Assembly (NCBI GenBank): GCA_963725615.1
Contig: CAVRZO010000008.1
Span: forward strand, 1-64,000
Origin: JAIQFF01 sp963725615
Lineage (GTDB): Bacteria > Acidobacteriota > Terriglobia > Terriglobales > Acidobacteriaceae
Direction of reading: 5' to 3'
Length of the DNA: 64,000 bases
Part shown: positions 41,939 to 50,283 of the stretch, one piece after another
Layout of the letters: each line of letters starts with the position of its first letter
How positions within the stretch are numbered: position 1 is the first letter of the stretch
Notes under the pieces: model-generated
What the model was told of the DNA's origin: nothing
What the model saw: the letters and a program-made list of their open reading frames with translations, nothing else
Databases searched by the model: none
Translations under genes and position numbers: made by a program

Positions 41939-42549
41939 ACGCAGTAACAAAGCGGCGGCCCAACCCCTGGCCCCTGTGGGCGGTGGCGCTGGCTGCGGCG
42001 ACGGTCGCAGCCTTTCTCGGGATCACCAGCGTCCGGATTGTGCACGAAGCCGGCTTGCAGGAAGTTCATCCCGCGGACGCAATCGTCGTCTTCGGCGCGG
42101 CTGAGTATGCCGGACGTCCGTCCCCGGTGTTCCGCGCTCGCCTCGATCACGCCTACGATCTGTTTCAACGCGGCGCCGCTCCCGTGGTCATCACCACCGG
42201 AGGATCGGGGGCCGATCCGACTTTCAGTGAAGGCGGAGTAGGCCACGACTACCTGATGCACCGTGGCATCCCCGAATCCCAACTGATCGCCGAAACCCAG
42301 GGCTCTGACACCGCATCATCCGCGGAACGCGTTGCCGTAATTATGAGCACCAACCGGATGCACAGTTGCGTGGCAGTCAGCGACGCCTACCACGTGTTTC
42401 GCATTCGCAAATTGCTGGAGCACGAAGGAGTGCAGGTGTACGTGGCCCCGCGACCGGACTCTCGCCCGAAATCGGCATGGCAGCGAGGGTTGGCAGTCCT
42501 GCGCGAAGCCGCCAGTTATCTGGTATGGAAGCTGAACATTCCCGCGTAG
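41935..42549 (+). CDS. YdcF/DUF218 family envelope protein
   Basis: 204 residues with one N-terminal membrane anchor (about 13-33) and a DUF218 Rossmann-like domain (HPADAIVVFGAA near 45, LDHAYDLFQRG near 70, ITTGGSGAD near 88, TASSAERVAVI near 125, VSDAYHVFRIRKLLE near 145). This family includes SanA/ElyC-type proteins linked to envelope and vancomycin phenotypes; exact chemistry unknown. Four-base overlap with tsaC shows coupling. Confidence 0.85.
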   Translation: MNAVTKRRPNPWPLWAVALAAATVAAFLGITSVRIVHEAGLQEVHPADAIVVFGAAEYAGRPSPVFRARLDHAYDLFQRGAAPVVITTGGSGADPTFSEGGVGHDYLMHRGIPESQLIAETQGSDTASSAERVAVIMSTNRMHSCVAVSDAYHVFRIRKLLEHEGVQVYVAPRPDSRPKSAWQRGLAVLREAASYLVWKLNIPA

Positions 42550-42553
42550 CTGT

Positions 42554-42583
42554 CGATCCTTCTCGCGAAGCCTCAGGATGACA
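42554..42583. repeat. terminal fragment of the MITE-like element
   Basis: CCTCAGGATGACA (42571-42583) matches the right terminus of the elements at 4138 and 5075, preceded by GATCCTTCTCGCGAAG. It supplies the TGA stop and the last codons (LSS) of the DinB-family gene on the minus strand. Confidence 0.6.
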
Positions 42584-43106
42584 ACCACCCCATCTTTTTC
42601 CTCAACTCCGTAATGTGGGCCACATGATGCCGTCCGTGCCACGAATACAAGGCCAGGTTCTTTTCCAGCGGCATGGTCCCGAGTTCCGGATGGTTGAAGA
42701 CACGCTTCCAGTCCTGGGCCTCGAGCGAACGCAGCAGGCGCACCCAGCGATTGTGCAGCGAATCGAGCAACGACAGCGACACTTCCAGCGGAGTGGACTG
42801 CACATCCCCGAGCTTCGCCCAGCGGTCCTCCATGTACGGCTTGATGGTCGGCGCATCTTCGGTGAGCGCCAGTTTGAAGCGGATGAACGCGTTCATGTGG
42901 CTTTCCGGCACATGGTGCGTGACTTGACGCACGGTCCATCCGCCGTCGCGGTAGGGAGTTTCGATTTGCTGCGACGAGAGTCCCTGGACCGCGGCGCGTA
43001 AGGCAGCCGGAGTCTGTTCGATGTCGTTGATCAATTTCTGACGCTGTTGCTCGTCTGGTGGACCGTCGTATGAAAATTTTCCGATGGGGTAACGCGGATC
43101 GCTCAT
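42573..43106 (-). CDS. DinB/YfiT-family putative metal-dependent hydrolase
   Basis: 177 residues of the four-helix DinB/YfiT bundle. The three metal ligands are likely His in QVTHHVPESHMN (near 64) and two His in WHGRHHVAHI (near 160). YfiT/BSH relatives include thiol S-transferases; the activity is unknown here. ATG 43106 (MSDPRYP) has an AGGAGG site nine bases upstream. The C-terminus ends in LSS from a repeat terminus, as in the gene at 4317. Confidence 0.85.
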   Translation of the reverse strand: MSDPRYPIGKFSYDGPPDEQQRQKLINDIEQTPAALRAAVQGLSSQQIETPYRDGGWTVRQVTHHVPESHMNAFIRFKLALTEDAPTIKPYMEDRWAKLGDVQSTPLEVSLSLLDSLHNRWVRLLRSLEAQDWKRVFNHPELGTMPLEKNLALYSWHGRHHVAHITELRKKMGWLSS

Positions 43107-43127
43107 CGGTGCCTCCTGACGCGTTCG

Positions 43128-43143
43128 CGGGCGAGGGCGCCCG
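43128..43143. repeat. GC-rich palindrome upstream of the DinB gene
   Basis: CGGGCGAGGGCGCCCG, same class as 26547 and 27184. It lies just upstream of the DinB gene start. The rest of the gap to 43284 has no gene. Confidence 0.55.
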
Positions 43144-43284
43144 CACCTCACAACCGACTAATAGGAAACGCGAAAGGCCACAGAAAAGCAATGAAAGAAC
43201 GGAGACGACAGAGAGATTTGGAAACAGATGCTGTCTAGACGTGTGGTCGCTCGAACCGGAATCGAAACTGGCAACTCAGGTTTC

Positions 43285-44082
43285 CTATCGCACCAGCGCG
43301 AGAATGCGCACCGGTGCGGCAGATCCTCCTGCTACTTTCGCAGGAGCCACCATCGCGACAGCGCCGTTGGCGGGCATGCGGTCGAGGTTGGCCACATTGG
43401 TCAGAAGATAGAGCCCGTGCTCCGAAGCATATTGAGCGACGGCAGATTTTCTGGCCGAGCCGCGATCGAGATCGGAGGTATCGATGCCCAGCCCGAGAGC
43501 GTTGCGTCCTTCGGCCAGGAAGCGGGCGGCGTCTCTGGAGTATCCGGGAAAATGCGCGAGGCCTGTGGCGTCGGCGTTGCGGTAGCTTCTGACGGAGTTC
43601 CAGCGCGAGCCCCATCCCGTGCGGGCGATCACGACCGCGCCCAGGGGAATTTGGCCGTTGGCCTGCTCCCAGCGTGCGATGTCCTGCACGGAAATCTCGT
43701 AGTCCGGATTGCTCTCCGCATCGGCGCTGACGTCGAGCACCACCAGCGGCCCGATCAACCGGCCGGCTGGAATCTGGTCGACGGTCCACATGCCGTGACT
43801 TAAACGCGCGGGAGCATCAATGCGGGTAGCAAATTGTTTTGAGGCCTGGAATTCCGAGACATGGGATTCCGGGGCTGACGACGGCATCCGTTCCGACAAA
43901 GCCACAGTCTCAAGCCGATAGCCTGACTTCTGCGACTTTTCAAAGCCGCTCGCCGGTAACGAATGAGTGAGGTCCACGACCTCGCGAAAGCCACCCGGCT
44001 GGGCCGTCTCCGGACGCTGTTGGGCGAACAAAAACAGTGCCACGGCCAGCACCGAACCGATTACAAAGGTATGAATCCTCAT
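43285..44082 (-). CDS. cyclase-family protein (kynurenine formamidase-like) with altered metal motif
   Basis: 265 residues with a signal peptide (FVIGSVLAVALFLFAQQ). The family core is clear: VVDLTHSLP (near 38), SRWNSVRSY (near 165), GIDTSDLD (near 205), LTNVANLDRMPANG (near 238) and the tail APVRILALV. The usual metal motif HxGTHxDxPxH, however, reads QFATRIDAPAR (near 87), losing all three His. It may therefore be an inactive or differently acting relative. ATG 44082 is preferred. Single gene. Confidence 0.82.
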   Translation of the reverse strand: MRIHTFVIGSVLAVALFLFAQQRPETAQPGGFREVVDLTHSLPASGFEKSQKSGYRLETVALSERMPSSAPESHVSEFQASKQFATRIDAPARLSHGMWTVDQIPAGRLIGPLVVLDVSADAESNPDYEISVQDIARWEQANGQIPLGAVVIARTGWGSRWNSVRSYRNADATGLAHFPGYSRDAARFLAEGRNALGLGIDTSDLDRGSARKSAVAQYASEHGLYLLTNVANLDRMPANGAVAMVAPAKVAGGSAAPVRILALVR

Positions 44083-44267
44083 TACTTCTAAACGTCTTTC
44101 GTTGCTTTTCAGGCCCCGCTGAGAAATTCTGGAAACCCAAGTTAAGCAGTGAGATGCGAGCACGGTCGCGCGAAGATGCTCTGTAAGGATTCTCGCGCGG
44201 ACGGTCACCTCCGGCAAGGTCCATAAGTACATGACCTACCGGGGTAAATCACGGAATAAGGGGTACG

Positions 44268-45047
44268 TCAGACCAACCAGAACGCAGCCAGACCCGCTAC
44301 CAGCGTGCTGAGAAAGTTTACCGAGTCGTTATTAACCAGGTGACGCCTCTCCAGACACGCGCCCAGAAAACTGTCCGCGACCATGCCCAGAATGCCGGCG
44401 CCAGCCGAGATGGCCAGCCACGGTCGCGGCAGCAGGCCACCCAGGACGCATACGCAGCTCACAGTTCCGGCGGCGATGACGCCGGCTACGGTTCCGGCCA
44501 GGCTGACGGCCCCATCGGTCCCGGGAGGGACAAGACTCCAGGTGGTGATCAGACGCGCCTTCTCACTGAAGGCCTGTCCCAATTCGCTGGAAACCGTATC
44601 AGCCGCGGCCTCCGAGAGTGCTGCCGCCATGGCCAGCAGGAAAAACCCGCGACCATGGCTGAGGACCGAGAGCACGGCGCAAGCCGTCGCAACCCCGAGA
44701 TTGGCGAGCACCTGGGATGCCTTCCGGCCCTCCCGGCGCTCCGCGATCCCCAACCTCTGCTTTCTCTGATAGCCGAGTCGGGTCGCGATCCAGGTCAGCG
44801 CGAACACGGTAATCAGGGCCGCAAAAGCTCCGGGGCCGGCGCACAGGTAGAGGACAAGGCAGACTACCGCCCCCACAAGCGCGCCCGAGTTCGTGACTCC
44901 GCGCATCCGGCGGGCGAGCAAGGTGAAAGCGAGCGTGAGCAGACTCGCCACGACCCATTGTCCCGGGGAGGCGTTTACTTCGGAAAGTCGGGAGAGGCCG
45001 TCCACATTGATCACAATAAATGGGTGCGGTGCACACCGGAACTCCAT
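44268..45047 (-). CDS. DUF92 integral membrane protein
   Basis: About 259 residues with six or seven membrane helices and the DUF92/TMEM19 signature: GVTNSGALVGAVV (near 48), LSEAAADTVSSELGQ (near 145), PPGTDGAVSLAGT (near 175) and NNDSVNFLSTLVAG (near 240). Plant and cyanobacterial relatives (VTE6) are phytyl-phosphate kinases, so a prenyl-phosphate role is possible. Start uncertain: ATG 45047 or an in-frame TTG 45116. Region 44083-44267 before it on the other side has no gene. Confidence 0.82.
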   Translation of the reverse strand: MEFRCAPHPFIVINVDGLSRLSEVNASPGQWVVASLLTLAFTLLARRMRGVTNSGALVGAVVCLVLYLCAGPGAFAALITVFALTWIATRLGYQRKQRLGIAERREGRKASQVLANLGVATACAVLSVLSHGRGFFLLAMAAALSEAAADTVSSELGQAFSEKARLITTWSLVPPGTDGAVSLAGTVAGVIAAGTVSCVCVLGGLLPRPWLAISAGAGILGMVADSFLGACLERRHLVNNDSVNFLSTLVAGLAAFWLV

Positions 45048-45195
45048 CCCCACCCACAAGGTATAGGGTAGAACTTCCAGCCATGCTACAGATAGGGCTT
45101 GGACTTCAGATACCAATGCTTACGAAGTGCATCAAAGTCTCCTGAGTAGTCTAAACTGCACTACGCTTGCGCCTTTTCTGCTCTGGGGTGAACTT

Positions 45196-46026
45196 ATGGC
45201 AGCCTCTGTTTGGTCGGGATACCTTACCTTCGGCTTGATCTCCATGCCGGTGCGCCTTTTTTCCGGCGCGCGTAGCAGCGGCATCTCCTTCAACATGTTG
45301 CACCGCGATGACCTGCAGCGGGTCAAGCAGCAATATTATTGTCCCGCCGACAATCGCGTGGTCGACCGCAGTGAAATCGTAAAGGGCTACGAGTTCCGCA
45401 AGGACGAGTACGTAGTGATCGAGCCCGAAGAGATCAAGAAGATCGAGCCGCAGACCGCGAAGACGATGGAGATCCTCGAGTTCGTAAAGGCCAGCGAAGT
45501 GGATCCGGTATTTTTCGAATCGTCGTACTACATGCTGCCGGAAGAGGCGGGGCGCAGGCCATACGGACTGCTGACCAAGGCCCTGGAAGAAAGCGAGTAC
45601 GTCGCCATCGCCAAGCTGACCATGCACAACCGCGAGTACACCGTGTTTCTGCGTCCGCATTCCGGCGGCCTCATGCTTCACACCATGTACTACGCGGAAG
45701 AAGTTCGCCAGGTGGAAGGCTTCGGCGCACCCGAGGTCGAACTGAAAGCCGCCGAAGTCAAAGTCGCTCACCAGTTGATCGAAGCTCTCGCCGCAGAATG
45801 GGACCCGGAAAAGTACCACGACACCTTCCAGGAGAACGTGAAAAAGCTCATCGAGACCAAACTGGAAGGCGGCAAGATCACCGAAGTAGAAAAGCCGAAA
45901 AAACTGGCCCCGGTGGTGGACCTGATGGCTGCCCTGAAACAAAGCCTGGCCGAGATGGAAGGAAAAAAGAAGCCGGCAGCGCCCGCACGCGAAGCTGAGG
46001 GGAAGCGATCGAGAGGAAAGGCGTAG
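45196..46026 (+). CDS. ku: Ku protein (bacterial non-homologous end joining)
   Basis: 276 residues of the Ku core: SVWSGYLTFGLISMPVRLFSG start, YYCPADNRVV (near 46), KGYEFRKDEYVVIEPEEI (near 60), FVKASEVDPVFFESSYYMLP (near 95) and VAHQLIEALAAEWDPEKYHD (near 195). A Lys-rich tail ends EGKRSRGKA. It forms the DNA-end ring that recruits LigD. ATG 45196 gives the family start MAASVWSG; a longer frame from 45127 is less likely. No ligD is encoded in the window. Confidence 0.94.
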   Translation: MAASVWSGYLTFGLISMPVRLFSGARSSGISFNMLHRDDLQRVKQQYYCPADNRVVDRSEIVKGYEFRKDEYVVIEPEEIKKIEPQTAKTMEILEFVKASEVDPVFFESSYYMLPEEAGRRPYGLLTKALEESEYVAIAKLTMHNREYTVFLRPHSGGLMLHTMYYAEEVRQVEGFGAPEVELKAAEVKVAHQLIEALAAEWDPEKYHDTFQENVKKLIETKLEGGKITEVEKPKKLAPVVDLMAALKQSLAEMEGKKKPAAPAREAEGKRSRGKA

Positions 46027-46031
46027 AAAAT

Positions 46032-46239
46032 AGCTCTTAAGCTCTTGGCTCTTGGCTCTTGGCATTCGGCTTTTAGCAGTAACCACTTTGCAATCTCCTT
46101 CATCTGACATCTGACCATCTCCGTCTCCAAAGAAATTCCTGTCGATTTTTCAGGGCAGCCTTTCACCTGCTAACGGGCATCAGACTGCAAAGGCTAAAGG
46201 CCAATTGCCAATTGCTAAGTGCTAAGTTCCGAGCTCCGC
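46032..46239. repeat. degenerate 7-bp tandem repeats (loci 6-8)
   Basis: Three blocks lie between ku and the propeller gene. 46032-46074 has ggctctt-type units (one spacing of 8). About 46096-46130 has tccttca, tctgaca, tctgacc, atctccg, tctccaa. 46191-46239 has aggctaa, aggccaa, ttgccaa, ttgctaa, gtgctaa, gttccga, gctccgc. Unit sequence drifts but the 7-bp register is kept. No gene is seen in this gap. Confidence 0.7.
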
Positions 46240-46304
46240 TGGCGCATATTCCCACCAGACATTAAAATGGAAACTCTTTCATGGACGGTTCTGCTGGGGT
46301 GGGG

Positions 46305-47870
46305 ATGACATTTTGGCGTGCGGCCCGCTTGCTGGGCATTTCGATTCTTGGATTGATTTGCATCAGCTGCGGAGATCAATACCGTCCCGTGGCCATTCCC
46401 ATTGTGCCGCCACCGCCCGATCCCCAGGCGGTTCACTTCGTTCTGGTGTTCAGCGTCAACGGTGCGATTGATCCGGGCGCCAGTAGTCGCGTCGATATTT
46501 CCGGTGACACCAATATTGGCGTCGCCAAGCTTGGGCTCGGGCCCGCCCATGCCACGCTGATCCCGAACGGCGCTCGAGTGTACGCCGCGAATACCCGCGA
46601 AGACTCAGTGTCTTCCTACTCTCCGACACCGGGATCGACGGCCACGATCGTGACCACGACATCTCTCCCCCCGGGTTCGAACCCGATATTTGTCACTACC
46701 ACAGAAGGCGGCACGGTTTACGCCGCAAACTTCGGGCTGGGAACGGTTGCAGCCATTTCGACCACAACCAACGTTGTTTTGACCCCGCTGATCACCGTGG
46801 GCACACAGCCAGTCGCTCTGGCGGAAACTCCCGACCAGAAGAAGCTTTACGCCGTCAACCAGGGCGATGGAACTGTCACCCCGATCACGCTGGTGGACCG
46901 GACCACAGGCCCGGCCATTCTCACCGGGACCGCTCCCGTCTGGGCAGTAGCACGCTCTGATAGTGCGAGGATTTACGTTCTCAACAGCGGGAGTGGCACG
47001 GTTTCTGCAATCGACACGACGACTGACACCGTGCTGAGTTCGGTGTCCGTGGGCGCGGGCGCGAACTACATGGCGTATGACAGCAAGCTGAACCGTGTCT
47101 ACGTTAACAATCCGACCGCCAACACCGTGACCGCCCTGAACATTGCCACGGATCCGCCGACTCTACTCTTTACCACCCCGGTTGCGCCCGGACCGGCTAG
47201 CGTCGCTGTGTTGCCTGATGGCAGCCGCGCCTACGCCGTGAGTTCCACCAAGACCGTACCCTGCACCTCTGATCCTCTGGACACCCAGCTTTGCATCAGC
47301 TCCGTCGTTACCGTCATCAACGCCAGCGACGGCAGCGTCCGGAAGACCGTTCCTCTCGAGCCCACGGTCAGCATTACAGCGGCCACGCAAAACGGCTCCG
47401 ACACGACCTACACCTACACTCCGGCTACCGGCCCCGCGCTCCGGCCGGGGATGGAGATGGTGATCTCGGGCATGACGGATGCCGGGAACAACGGAACATT
47501 CACGCTGGAAGGGGTGAACGCCGGAAACTTCACGGTAGTGAACGCCAACGGAACAACAGCGAACAGTCAGAGCGGAACTGGAGCCGTTGTAGTCGAGATT
47601 GCGACGGCGATCCCCACCGGTTGCGACGTCAGCGGCCTGGGCGTGCCGGGTGGTGTCCTGGGCGGAGTGCGCTTCCGTTTTTCCGCTGCCGCCTCGGCCG
47701 ACGGGACGAAAGTAGTTGTAGGAAAGTGCGATGCCGGAAGCACCACAATCCTCCGCACCTCGGATGACACTCCGGTGCTCGACATGCCCGCCCCGTTAAG
47801 TACCGTCACCCCACCCAACGGCGGCAATGCCTTGCCGCAAAATCCCGTTTTCGTTCTGGCAGGACCGTAA
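46305..47870 (+). CDS. YncE-like beta-propeller protein, probable lipoprotein
   Basis: About 521 residues. The N-terminal hydrophobic stretch LLGISILGLICISC ends in a Cys, so lipidation is possible, although the lipobox (CIS-C) is not ideal. Residues about 55-310 contain YVTN-type propeller blades of about 40 residues (VYAANTREDSV, VYAANFGLGTV, LYAVNQGDGTV, IYVLNSGSGTV, VYVNNPTANTV). A Thr/Gly/Asn-rich insert at about 360-435 interrupts the last blades. Cell-surface binding function unknown. ATG 46305 is preferred to 46281, which lacks a good site. Confidence 0.75.
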   Translation: MTFWRAARLLGISILGLICISCGDQYRPVAIPIVPPPPDPQAVHFVLVFSVNGAIDPGASSRVDISGDTNIGVAKLGLGPAHATLIPNGARVYAANTREDSVSSYSPTPGSTATIVTTTSLPPGSNPIFVTTTEGGTVYAANFGLGTVAAISTTTNVVLTPLITVGTQPVALAETPDQKKLYAVNQGDGTVTPITLVDRTTGPAILTGTAPVWAVARSDSARIYVLNSGSGTVSAIDTTTDTVLSSVSVGAGANYMAYDSKLNRVYVNNPTANTVTALNIATDPPTLLFTTPVAPGPASVAVLPDGSRAYAVSSTKTVPCTSDPLDTQLCISSVVTVINASDGSVRKTVPLEPTVSITAATQNGSDTTYTYTPATGPALRPGMEMVISGMTDAGNNGTFTLEGVNAGNFTVVNANGTTANSQSGTGAVVVEIATAIPTGCDVSGLGVPGGVLGGVRFRFSAAASADGTKVVVGKCDAGSTTILRTSDDTPVLDMPAPLSTVTPPNGGNALPQNPVFVLAGP

Positions 47871-47925
47871 GGCGGGATTCCACTATCGCCGTCACGTCGG
47901 GATCGTTATCTCCGTTTCTCAACAC

Positions 47926-48086
47926 TGTCATCTTGAGCGGAGAGAAGGGACTCGCTTGCGAGTCCCTTCTCGGAATCGAAAGACCTTGTGTTTGCTCGCG
48001 GCGGCAAGGCAGCCGGTCGACGAATCGGCGACGCGAGACTTAGCGCCGGCAAAACGCAAGGTCCCTCGGCTTCGCTCGGAATGACA
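47926..48086 (+). repeat. MITE-like palindromic element, copy 3
   Basis: 161 bp starting TGTCATCTTGAGCG and ending CGCTCGGAATGACA, with an internal GGGACTCGCTTGCGAGTCCC hairpin and GAAAGACCTTGTGTTTGC. It is the inverted counterpart of 62348-62514 and lies just beyond the last gene of the chemosensory operon. The rest of the 47871-48179 gap has no gene. Confidence 0.75.
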
Positions 48087-48179
48087 GACTGGAGGGGAAG
48101 CAGCGCCAGGCAACGCGAGCGCCAGAGGTCGGTGTTGGACATCGGCAAGAAACGTGTTGCGTCAACTCCGACGTCCGAC

Positions 48180-48671
48180 TTACTTCGCCGCTGCCGCCGT
48201 CTGGGTATTCTCGTTGTAGCGCAGGGCGATGTTCATGAACACATTCCCCCTGGCGGTTTCGCAGCAGATGACCAGCGCTTCAGTGTCTTCGGTATTGGTG
48301 GGACCGTGTTCCGAGGTGTGCAGAACCGGGGGATGTACGCGGAAATGGAAGCCCTGGTCGTTCAAAGTAGTGACGGCATTTCCTGTCACCTGGTTGGCCA
48401 ACTCACAAACCGTTTCCCGCACTAGGTCATCGGACTCGGGCAGTTCGGCGCCGGCGAAATAGCTGGCTACACGCAGCGCAGTCTCGGGATCGAGGTCGAA
48501 CACAATGCGGCCCTCAATGTCGCCGGTGATCGCGACCAGTGCGGCCACGCCTTTGCGCCGGTAAGCCTCCTGCTCCATGCTCAGGTTCCCGATGGACATG
48601 GGAGACTGCAGGCCCTGGGCCAGGACGGCGTCCGCCGCGTTGATGAACGGCTGGATCAACTCCATCTTCAT
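48180..48671 (-). CDS. cheX: CheX-like CheY-P phosphatase
   Basis: 163 residues of the CheC/CheX/FliY phosphatase family. The active-site ExxN motif is present as E90-L-A-N93 in CELANQVTGNA. The first half carries the CheX dimer fold (IEGRIVFDLDPETALRVASYFAG). It removes phosphate from a receiver; the adjacent gene upstream is a lone CheY-type receiver, its likely substrate. Last gene of the minus-strand che operon, three bases after the receiver stop. Confidence 0.88.
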   Translation of the reverse strand: MKMELIQPFINAADAVLAQGLQSPMSIGNLSMEQEAYRRKGVAALVAITGDIEGRIVFDLDPETALRVASYFAGAELPESDDLVRETVCELANQVTGNAVTTLNDQGFHFRVHPPVLHTSEHGPTNTEDTEALVICCETARGNVFMNIALRYNENTQTAAAAK

Positions 48672-48674
48672 AGA

Positions 48675-49121
48675 TCAGGCTCCCGCGCCGGCGGCGTTGG
48701 CATTGGCCACGGCCCCATCCTCGCCCAGCACGTACTTGATCACTTCATACAGAACTTCCGGCTTGACCGGCTTCTGCACAAAGTGGCGAGCTCCGCGCTG
48801 CAGCGCGGCCACGATGTTTTCCTGATAGCCCACGGAAGACACCATGACGATGCGGGCCTCAGGATGCTGGGCCACGATCTTTTCGGCCGCCTCGATTCCT
48901 TCCATCTGCGGCATGGTGATGTCCATGAGCACGATGTCGGGATTGGTGCGGTCGTATTCGGTGATGGCGGTCATGCCGTCGCCGGCTTCGCCAGCCACTT
49001 GGCCGCCAAAGGTTTCGACGATGCGCGCCAGGTTCTTGCGGGCGAAGACAGAATCGTCCACCACCAGGTAGCGGATCGGTTGACCGTCCTTGCTGCGTTT
49101 TAGCGATGCAAACTGCTCCAT
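48675..49121 (-). CDS. single-domain response regulator (CheY-like)
   Basis: 148 residues: a receiver domain with acidic pair D22/D23 (VVDDSVFARKN), phosphoacceptor D67 (LMDITMPQMEG) and K117 (VQKPVKPE), with an Ala-rich tail. A GGAGGA site precedes ATG 49121. It has no output domain, so it acts by protein contact, probably as the operon's CheY. Longer upstream frames run through the cheB gene. Confidence 0.92.
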   Translation of the reverse strand: MEQFASLKRSKDGQPIRYLVVDDSVFARKNLARIVETFGGQVAGEAGDGMTAITEYDRTNPDIVLMDITMPQMEGIEAAEKIVAQHPEARIVMVSSVGYQENIVAALQRGARHFVQKPVKPEVLYEVIKYVLGEDGAVANANAAGAGA

Positions 49122-49173
49122 AAATCCTCCTGCCTTTATCTGTAAAAATCGAACCGAACCGTCGCTACAAAAA

Positions 49174-50283
49174 CTAATCGCGTCCGGCGCCTGCGGCTTT
49201 TCCGCCATCGCCGGGCTCGTTTCCGAATACGCTTTTTCGATCTGCCATAGCCTGGGCCTGCAAAGTGTTGGCCAGAACATCCAGCCCGACCACCCGGACC
49301 GCGAAGCCGCGATCAATGGCTGCTTTGGGCATGCCGTAGACCACACAAGACTCCTCACTCTGCGCGATCGTCATTCCGCCCGCGGCCTTGACCGCGCCCA
49401 TGCCCGACGCGCCGTCGTCTCCCATTCCAGTCATCAGGACAGCAACACCTTTCGACCCGAATTCGTCGGCCAGGCTCTTGAACAAGACATCTGCTGACGG
49501 GCGGTGGCCGTTGACTCGCGGCTCGTCGCTCAGCACGACGACGTCACCGAGCGGCAGGCGTTTCACCTTAATGTGCCGGCTGCCCGGGCAGATGAGTACC
49601 CGTCCGGCCAGCAGGACATCTCCCGACTGCGCCTCCTTGACCCCAACCGCGCAAATGTCATCCAGACGCCGGGCAAACATTTCGGTGAAGCCTTCCGGCA
49701 TGTGTTGCACCACAACGATGGCAGCCGGAAAATCCGCCGGCAATTGCGAGAATAAGTACTGCAATGCCTGCGGTCCCCCGGTGGAAACACCGATGGCGAT
49801 AACTTTGGTCGGAGTTTTTTTGGCATCGAGCGGAGCTTTCTTTCCCGGACGCGCGGTTACGCCTACCGGCCTGATGGTTACGCCCCGGCTCTGGGCCGCC
49901 GCCTTAATCTTGCCGATCAACTCCGCCGCGATCTGTGGCATACGGGCGGAGACATCATTCGGCTTGGCTACGAAATCAAACGCCCCCAATGACAGGGCCT
50001 GCAAAGTGATGGAAGCTCCCTGCGTGCTGTGGGAACTCACCACAATGACGGGCAGGCGGTGGCGGCGCATGATTTCTTTAAGCATCTCGATGCCGCCCAT
50101 GCCCGGCATTTCCAGGTCAAGGGTTACAACCTGAGGCTTCAGATCTTCAATTTTTCTCAAACCGAAATTTCCGTCCATCGCGGTGCCCACCACCTCGATT
50201 GAACTGTCGGTCTGAAGAATCTGTGGAATCAGCTTCCGCATGAGTGCGGAATCGTCCACCACCAGTACGCGCACCGGGCTCAT
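49174..50283 (-). CDS. cheB: protein-glutamate methylesterase
   Basis: 369 residues: receiver domain (phosphoacceptor D56 in TLDLEMPGMGG, K near 108 in AKPND) and methylesterase domain with triad S167 (GVSTGGP), H194 (VQHMPEGFT) and D290 (GMGDDGASGM). It removes methyl groups from the MCP glutamates during adaptation and is activated by CheA phosphorylation. Its ATG overlaps the cheA stop by four bases. Confidence 0.95.
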   Translation of the reverse strand: MSPVRVLVVDDSALMRKLIPQILQTDSSIEVVGTAMDGNFGLRKIEDLKPQVVTLDLEMPGMGGIEMLKEIMRRHRLPVIVVSSHSTQGASITLQALSLGAFDFVAKPNDVSARMPQIAAELIGKIKAAAQSRGVTIRPVGVTARPGKKAPLDAKKTPTKVIAIGVSTGGPQALQYLFSQLPADFPAAIVVVQHMPEGFTEMFARRLDDICAVGVKEAQSGDVLLAGRVLICPGSRHIKVKRLPLGDVVVLSDEPRVNGHRPSADVLFKSLADEFGSKGVAVLMTGMGDDGASGMGAVKAAGGMTIAQSEESCVVYGMPKAAIDRGFAVRVVGLDVLANTLQAQAMADRKSVFGNEPGDGGKAAGAGRD

